Assembly (NCBI GenBank): GCA_034670405.1
Contig: JAXDDX010000013.1
Coordinates: 379,001-443,000, forward strand
Length of the DNA stretch: 64,000 bases
DNA from: Hoplostethus atlanticus
Taxonomy: Eukaryota; Chordata; Actinopteri; Trachichthyiformes; Trachichthyidae
Direction of reading: 5' to 3'
Below are positions 57,601-64,000 of this stretch, one piece after another; the stretch's first letter is position 1, and the number at the start of each line of letters is the position of its first letter. The notes under the pieces are model-generated. The model saw nothing but the letters and a program-made list of their open reading frames with translations, did no database searches and was not told the origin of the DNA. Both the position numbers and the translations under genes were made by a program.

Positions 57601-59758
57601 GCACAAGCTCTCCAGCACTGCACATACACACAGACACACACACTCTCACACACACTTATGAGAGGAGGTGTACTGTAAAAAAAAAAAAATCAGCCTTCAA
57701 CAGCCTTCAACAGCCTGCAACTGCGAAACATTTTCACAATAAATGCGTGTGGCCAAGCCAAGGAAAGCTCCTAATCCTGTTTAACTTGGGCTTTATCTGC
57801 TCTCTGCTTCCAGACAACGATATTAGTTACTATTTACACAGAGAGAGCAAAAGTCGATTTATTTCAACTCAGTTCACTTTGACATTCTTGTATTGGAGAT
57901 AGAAGGAGATAGAAGGAGATAGAGATAGTAAACAAATCAGTAACCTTTCATCCACATCATGGCTATTTGCTAACACTATGTAAGCATGTGTGTCTGCTTG
58001 TATGTGTGTGTACAAGCTTGCTGGACTTGTATAGTGATACTCCATTTCAGAATAAAGCCTACAGAGGAACTGAGGGTGCTGACTCATCTTCAACACAAAC
58101 CTTGCATCACCTCCAGTTTTCTTTGATACATATTAAAACGGGTGACTGATAATCTTGTAATGTATGCCAGCAGGAAACGTACAAGTATAATTTCTGTTAC
58201 TATGTCTTCAAAGTGTGTAATGTGCATGCAATCAGAGCCCTGTTGAAAGAGAGCACTCAGGATAAATCAATGCATGGCCCCAATCAGTGAGGTGTGAATG
58301 AAGTCCATAGCATTTGGCCTCAGCAGCCAAGGAAGTAAAGGGAATGTTTGTCTATTGAGCAGCTTCCTTGCAGAAGGAATCCTGATTCAAAAAGACAGGC
58401 ATCTTTCCATCTGAATGTGAGTGTAAGATAAAATAGGGCGGTTCTACCATGCTGCTGGGCTATGTAGTGGACTTTCAGGGCTTGTTACAGTAGCATTTCA
58501 GTGGAAGAGCTCTCTCAGTGAGGTGGAAAAACATGCACTTTGACTGTAAGAGACTTGAGACTGATTGTAGTGGAGTACTTACCGGGCGGTGGGGGAGAGC
58601 AAGGGCCCTCTTCCTTTACAGTAGAGCTACCAGACTCCGCTTGCTCTTTCACCCCAACCCCACCAGGCTGTGGTTGATTACAGCCATTCTCTATGGGGCT
58701 TGGCTCCTTAGCCACCACAGCCTGTAATGGCTCAGGCTCTGTGGGCTCTGGTTTCTTCCCATCAGTCTCTACTGGCTCTTTCACCTCTGCTACCGCCTCT
58801 GTACAGCAGACATAGCGCCAGGCTGGAGCAGCAAGCCTCGGGCACAAACAATGGCAGCCTTGCAAAACACTGCTTGCTCATATGAGGTGGGTATAAATAG
58901 CTGATGACCAGCTAGGTAGGCACTATCCTCAAATTCATGAGATTTAGGCTAGGAAGGTAAATGAAAAAGTTCTCCAATCAACTAATAAAGCTATAGAGTG
59001 GTCTTCTAATGGTGTCTGGTGTTCTGGTACTCTAACACCTATCTGGTCATAGCATATCTATACTGTAGGGAGATCATGGAGGCAGGGTTTTACCAACTCA
59101 GTTGTATCAGATGACACGATTACATGTACCATTAAAAATTTAGAGAGCTGGTCTTTTTAGAGAGTTGGTCTTAGACTGAAGCTAACAAAGTCAGTAAAAC
59201 CCAACTTCCCCAATCCCACTGTACCTCCTGTGTGATGACTCAGTACGTCATACAGTCACACAAATAGTAAGACAGCCACAGCCTGAGTTAGTGACAGCAC
59301 CAAGCAACAAGGCTAGCGTCATAAGGGCATTTAGGGCAGTGCGGGCATGTGGATACGTGCACAGTAAGTGGGGTTGGCTCACGTGTGGCTAACCTAATTC
59401 ACTTTTGTGCGAATCTGTTGTGTGTTGAGTAAACATACCTACACAAGAAAAGTGCAGTTGCAGGCCTCCCAGAGTGAGTTAAGTCAAGAACAGTGATGGC
59501 ACACACAAAGCAAACACGTGATGTGAGTGTGATGTGCAAAAGAACAGAGCAGTCTGGGGACGAAGTGGAGGCTTTGGGTGGGGGGGTGGGGGGCCGGGTT
59601 ACCCACCTGGGGGTGGAGAAACCTCCAGGGATATCGCAGGTAGGGGCAGGGCACCATTAGTGTCTGGGGCAACACTTTCTGAGCATGTGACAAATATAGT
59701 GGTGGATGGAACAGCTGCTTTTAACAGCACAAAGCTTCAGCATCTGCAGTGCGTCTCT

Positions 59759-59807
<49 letters not shown>

Positions 59808-60849
59808 CCACCTACGTGTCCACACGCACACACATTTTATCCCAGTATGACATCTTTCTACAGAAACATTCACACAGTCAAAAAAACACAGACAGACACA
59901 GGAATAACCTATTGTAGGCCCTTTTCCTACTCAACACTGAGAAGATGTGTTAATATGTCAAAACCGGGGAGTTTGAAAATGTCATTTAGGTTGATTTATA
60001 AACACACTGGGTTGAAATGGGACCAAGACTTCCTCCTTATTCATCCATATGTTGTTAATTAACTTCCACATCTAAAGACCCTGTAGATCGTGAGCAGGTG
60101 TGTCACTATTCTAAGCTAATGACTGACAACACCATGAGCAAACATGACTGAACATAATTACAATGTTTTCACTTTTGAAGAAATATTATGTAACCATACA
60201 GCGAATCATCCAAAGGCCTCGCAGGGACATTTTTAGATCGACCTGAAAAAGCTGAGCTCTCCGCCTGACCATGCTGGAGCCTCAAGATGCTGCTGCTCCA
60301 AGGTCAAACCCTGGCGTCGGCGGACAGCCAATTGCATGCTGACACCTCGGTCGCAGGGGTGTCAGCTGAATCAACAGACAGGGATCAGCTGGCCAGCCAG
60401 CGGAATGCCAGGGATGCTGACGGCTCGGCCATCACAGCGGACCACTCTGAACCACTGCAGCACATCGCTATTGCCGAGTATTGGTTCCACATTTACACTC
60501 TTATGTGGCTGTGTTTGCACGTTCACGCCAAGTTCAGGGCTGTGGTAGTCACATTACATGTGTATGCAGCCTCAGTGCTGCCATGTGCTTATATACCGTA
60601 AACGCACAAAATGATTGGTGTTTCGTTTTTCCACCTGGTATCTTGGTGTCCCATTCATGTGCTCTTCTTTAATTGTTGTGTCTACCCAGTTTAGTATAAC
60701 CTTAACTCATTTTTAAGCACAGGATTACATCAGATATTGATTGTATGTCCTGTGCCTTATCCATTGCCTCTTAGACTGTGAGGTGACAGAAGTAGATTAG
60801 ATGTCCATCACTGTTCACTTACCTTCTGGCTGGCCATTTGTTGTCTCAT
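39700..60849 (-). CDS. mybpc1: Myosin-binding protein C, slow-type (5' end not found)
   Basis: Complement exons by domain. N-terminal Pro/Ala/Glu-rich: 60823-60849, 58583-58798, 57245-57295, 56075-56116, 55498-55539. C1 Ig: 54531-54641, 53810-53958, 53615-53732. M-motif: 53450-53501, 52651-52707, 49908-50071. C2: 49589-49721, 47832-47956. C3: 47578-47683, 46859-47025. C4: 46580-46745, 46201-46307. C5: 45956-46092, 45659-45818. C6 FN3: 45450-45554, 45172-45362. C7 FN3: 44412-44546, 44055-44222. C8: 43794-43882, 43509-43704. C9 FN3: 43166-43305, 42897-43056. C10: 42242-42378, 41820-42006. Tail: 39700-39797. About 1240 residues match human MYBPC1 domain by domain, e.g. [20 protein letters not shown] and [20 protein letters not shown]. 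This sarcomeric A-band protein binds myosin, actin and titin. Exon 45172-45362 has a frame break (TAG 45202-45204). The initiator exon lies upstream, probably beyond the window. Confidence 0.95.
39883..39930. repeat. (GGA)n purine tract
   Basis: About 48 bp of almost pure GGA/GGGGAA on the plus strand, just inside the last mybpc1 intron. On the transcript it is a CCT-rich pyrimidine tract about 90-130 nt downstream of the... genomic position preceding the tail exon acceptor is at 39798, so the tract lies 85 nt upstream of that acceptor in transcript order. Confidence 0.85.
40941..40979 (-). other. Candidate 39-nt alternative mybpc1 exon with in-frame stop
   Basis: A good acceptor (TTTCTCCCCCAG) and a consensus donor (AAG|GTAAGC) bound 39 nt. 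Spliced after the C10 exon (phase 1) it would add VQTQEL and stop at TGA, replacing the longer tail encoded at 39700-39797. The stop lies about 20 nt before the exon end, so nonsense-mediated decay would not be expected. Human MYBPC1 also varies at its C-terminus. Use of this exon is inferred from splice signals only. Confidence 0.4.
47957..49588 (-). other. mybpc1 intron within the C2 domain
   Basis: A 1.6 kb intron between exons 49589-49721 and 47832-47956. I see no additional exon or recognisable element; the flanking exons join in phase as PTPK|YIFEHKG. Confidence 0.7.
50072..52650 (-). other. mybpc1 intron within the M-motif
   Basis: A 2.6 kb intron. The flanking exons join as LLKH(R)EPKQEE. 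No exon or known element was recognised inside it; it is AT-rich, with many short A/T runs. Confidence 0.65.
54642..57244 (-). other. mybpc1 introns around two 42-nt N-terminal exons
   Basis: Only the two symmetric 42-nt exons (55498-55539 and 56075-56116) were found in this 2.6 kb. The rest is intronic and A/T-rich. Both exons are phase 1-1, so each can be skipped without changing frame. Confidence 0.6.
57354..57395. repeat. Short direct repeat
   Basis: ACTGGCAGGCCAACAAG occurs twice, separated by ACACAAG, in the intron upstream of exon 57245-57295. Confidence 0.8.
57690..57722. repeat. 11-bp tandem repeat, three units
   Basis: CAGCCTTCAA is repeated two and a half times with one change in the last unit. 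A further 9-bp tandem (GGAGATAGA, three units) lies at about 57895-57925. Confidence 0.7.
58799..60822 (-). other. mybpc1 N-terminal intron
   Basis: This interval holds a CA microsatellite (59762-59801) and a GC-rich island with a long open frame (about 60250-60601, see findings). A 16-nt micro-exon at 59607-59622 was considered and rejected. Confidence 0.6.
59762..59801. repeat. (CA)n microsatellite
   Basis: About 20 CA units followed by imperfect CA-rich sequence in a mybpc1 N-terminal intron. Confidence 0.95.
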
Positions 60850-63800
60850 CTAGAGAAAGAAAGACAAACAAACTCAATATCAGATTGGACATGTAGCACT
60901 CTTAGATCAAAACAATCAGTCTGTCTCTAAATGTTGATCCAGTCAGCATAATCACCCAACATTTGTTTTTGTTGAGAGTGCACCTTGAACCATTCTGCTG
61001 ATATTCATTTGTGTTGGAGGTCTGCCTCCTCATGTTTAGATACCATGCAGTCTTAACTGATTATGATGGAGGCCCCTGCAACACACCATTTGTTTGAACT
61101 CTGCGTTGTCTAGACCGATGAAATCAATAGTGGGGGGAGTCAGCAACAGAAACATATTTGGATACTACATTCTAAACCTATAACAGGACTTAATGCAGGG
61201 CCTCAGCACATCAAAGCATCCATACAGCCACCGGCATGCAATGACAGGGTTATGAAATTAACCTTGTGAGTTATTAATGGGTTAGTGGAGCACAGTGCCA
61301 TGGGAGGTTGTCTGGTCCCCATGGGAGCGTCAGGCAAGCAATGCCCTCAATTGTGCAACATCTGGAGCAGCTTCCTCTTTCACTGTCCTTCCTCAGGTTG
61401 CTTTGAACAACTTCAATTCTGACACAAATTGGTACTTTTGCCCAATAGAAAAACAGAACAGACACATGGCGAAAGGCAAACAATGAATAATACTATCTGG
61501 GGTAGTCTTACATGATAAACCAATGAACCAATAAACAGGATTCACATTCAAGCAATTAAATAAATATCATGGGTATTAGCATGAAGTAAAGCAGACACTC
61601 ATCCACAAGCAATGCTTCAATCAATCATTTACTTCTGGGATAGCATGTGGGAGAAGAAAAGGATTGAGAAGAAAGAGGTAGAGGGATTAGAAGGATGTTT
61701 TTGGGGATGACGACACTGGGCAGATCGGTTGCCCTCACACGTTCCAGCCTGTCAGGTTCCACTGAACACCGTGATGGCAGTCTGTGAATTCTTCAGGGAT
61801 GCTAGAGTACCCTGTGCCAGCCATGACAGAAATTATGGGAATTACTCTACCAATCCTCTCCAAAGTCTGAGGGTTATCTTCAAAATCACTTTCCATAAGC
61901 CAACCCAGTGGAGACCTTTCTTTCTGCATCTTTGCCTTTAGGGGAATGTAGTCCTCTCTCTCCTTCACAGAGGGTTTCTGTTTCTCCAGCTCTTTGTAAC
62001 CAATCTATGAATACTGTAGTCGTCCATGCACAATTTTTAATGACCTGCAGACAGGCCACATTCTCTCCTATTGCTGCTCAGCTTCTGATATCCCTCCACT
62101 TTGTAATGATTCCCACTGGATATTCATAGCCAAAATTAGCCACACCTCACTGCAAAACAATGTGCTGTTGGCCACTCGGCCGCAATCCTACAGGGTCAGA
62201 TCATGCACCCGAGAATGAGACTCTTTCTCTGTCTCATCACCGCAGAGATAATGAGTGTAGAGAAAGGTATTGTTTTACCTCCCAGGACTCCCAGCGCAGC
62301 TGACTGGGTTGCAGGTATTTTCAGCTGTTGCCCCTGCTGGCGTGTAGACAGAAGGGCTCATACGGGCTCCAGCATGAGCCAAACTGCTGGCAGCTTCATT
62401 TTCCTAATATAGACCTCTATCGCTTTAATAAAGACATTAATCATATTGTGTTTGCCCTTGATGTGATCCTTTATTTTGCTACGGCACAGTGTCAGTGGAA
62501 GACTGAAGAAAGTGTGGCCTCTTGTTTCTAAGAGCTCTGGTTAGGCAAAGGGAGAAAGGAACTGGTGGGAGACTAAAGGTGGCTGAATGTAGCTGGGAGC
62601 TGTGGTTGGGTGGCAAGTAGCTGTCGACAGGCTTTACCCCATTGTTTACCCAGGGAGTGATTTATGGACTAGTATTCTGTAACACACATCAAGAGTCCAG
62701 GGTGGGGGTAGGAACTCAGTGGCAGTAAATATCGTGAGGCGAGGACATGGGCTTTACTACGACTGTAACCAAAGACTTTGAGTGAAGGCAGTTGGAGCGG
62801 GAACACTGCTGGAAGGCTTCTTGGCCTGGGGTCAAATGTTTGTTGGTTAGGTGTTTGACCTCTGAGTGCTTCATCCTGAATGGAGAGTGGAAGAGAGATG
62901 TCTGTTTCGGTGTATGGCGCAAAGGGAGAGAGGGGGGGGGGTGATGGAGGGAACAAGGGATAGGGATTAAAAGTGTGCTCATTCTGAACTATTCCAGGGA
63001 CAAGAATCCCGGGCCCAAGAGATCCACTCAGCCAGTCCGTCAACTCTCGTCTGACTTTTAAAGGCTTGAGTGTGGGGTGTCTAAAACAACAGCGGCCTCC
63101 TGCTCTTCAGCTGTTCAGAGTCATTTAAAGAACAATACTTTTCTACCTTCATTTATCTACTCTTCTGGACACAGCAGCTATTTATGGCTGGTGTTTGCAG
63201 CAGCCTGGAATCTGCTGTCTCCCCTTCCCCACAGCTTTGTCTCTGAGGGGATCATGGATGTTTATGTCAGTGGATGAACTCTCTGTGGGAGCATCTGCAC
63301 TATACTAATAAAACACAATCTACGAAGGTGCGTGATGATAAAGGCCGAGCTATGCAAAACCCCTTTGGTGCCGATCCTCACATCACCTCAGTGCCTAAGC
63401 TTCCTCTGGCTATCACAAGCTCTTCGTTGACATTGAGACACTGCGCTTTATCGACTATTAATAGCATAGTAATACGGCACAACAATAGAGTGGACTAAAA
63501 TCTGAACAGTGAACAATGGCTTGCATTCTTGCAGTTTGAAGCTGCCAAAGGTAGATAGAACTGCTTGTCATCTCTCTGAATTTATTGATGCTATTAAAAT
63601 AACTTCAATGAAAGCAATCTTTGCAATCCTTCCTATTCCACCATGTAATCCCCAAAGTCCAGAGGCAGGGGAGAATCCACCCAGAGAATAGGCTGATTGT
63701 ACGTGTGCAGAGGGAGGAGTGCGTGTTAGTGCATGTCCATGCCTAATGCGTGAGGAATTGCTACAGACAGATCTATGGTCCATTGGAGGATAAAGGGTTT

Positions 63801-64000
63801 ATTAAAAAACTTGTATCAGCTCCCATCAGGAAGGTGTCCAAGTGGCAAACAAAATGTTCCATTTCCTCTACATGGGCATGTCTGGATGCTGAGCAAACCC
63901 CCAAAGACCTGAACTAATAGAGGAGGGAAGTAATACCATATCGCAATGACAGACAAGTGCGGATTAAAAGGTGAATGCTGATGGACACGATGGTACAGAT
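60850..64000 (-). other. Presumed 5' intron / upstream region of mybpc1
   Basis: No convincing exon with an initiator ATG was found in the last 3.1 kb. All mybpc1 exons seen are downstream of a phase-1 junction, so at least one more 5' exon must exist here or, more likely, beyond the right edge. No other gene was recognised. Confidence 0.55.

Noticed and set aside
59607-59622. 16-nt micro-exon (VSPPP) in the mybpc1 N-terminal region
   Set aside because: The acceptor is weak and the exon would be phase 0-1, breaking the otherwise uniform 1-1 pattern. Direct splicing of 60823-60849 to 58583-58798 gives a better protein ([14 protein letters not shown]).
62277-62310. Possible 21-nt upstream mybpc1 exon (ALGVLG)
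   Set aside because: Splice-like ends exist, but the hydrophobic product does not resemble the charged N-terminus of slow MyBP-C, and the match is short enough to be chance.

Overview
This window is vertebrate nuclear DNA, almost certainly from a ray-finned (teleost) fish. The genes are split into many short GT-AG exons. CA/GT and GA microsatellites are abundant. The proteins match vertebrate single-copy orthologues (identified from remembered human sequences, no search run). One gene, a TIN2-like domain joined to C2H2 zinc fingers, has an architecture I associate with fish.

Layout, left to right. (1) 1460-6010, minus: a 9-exon zinc finger gene whose N-terminus resembles the N-terminal domain of the shelterin protein TIN2 (TINF2_N). 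A decayed zinc finger relic lies just upstream (about 6490-6690). (2) 7340-9043, plus: washc3 (ccdc53), a WASH-complex subunit. (3) 11211-13225, minus: dram1, a lysosomal autophagy modulator. (4) 14378-28680, plus: gnptab, the alpha/beta precursor of GlcNAc-1-phosphotransferase; its large exon 13 carries an apparent 1-nt frame break. (5) 31815-37719, minus: chpt1, cholinephosphotransferase. (6) 39700-60849 and beyond, minus: mybpc1, slow myosin-binding protein C. Its first exon was not found and probably lies past the right edge; it also carries one apparent frame break, in fibronectin domain C6.

The order and relative orientation mybpc1-chpt1-gnptab-dram1-washc3 are those of human 12q23. Human SYCP3, which sits between CHPT1 and GNPTAB, has no counterpart visible here. 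Pairs washc3/dram1 and gnptab/chpt1 are convergent. Pairs zinc finger/washc3 and dram1/gnptab are divergent and share promoter regions. The dram1/gnptab interval and gnptab intron 1 each hold a CACGTG (CLEAR-like) site, which fits two lysosomal genes driven from one locus.

Exon coordinates were derived by hand from splice signals. For every full-length gene I checked that exon lengths and phases close to an open frame. The two exceptions, in gnptab and mybpc1, are reported as findings. No prokaryotic features, CRISPR arrays, tRNA or rRNA genes were seen.
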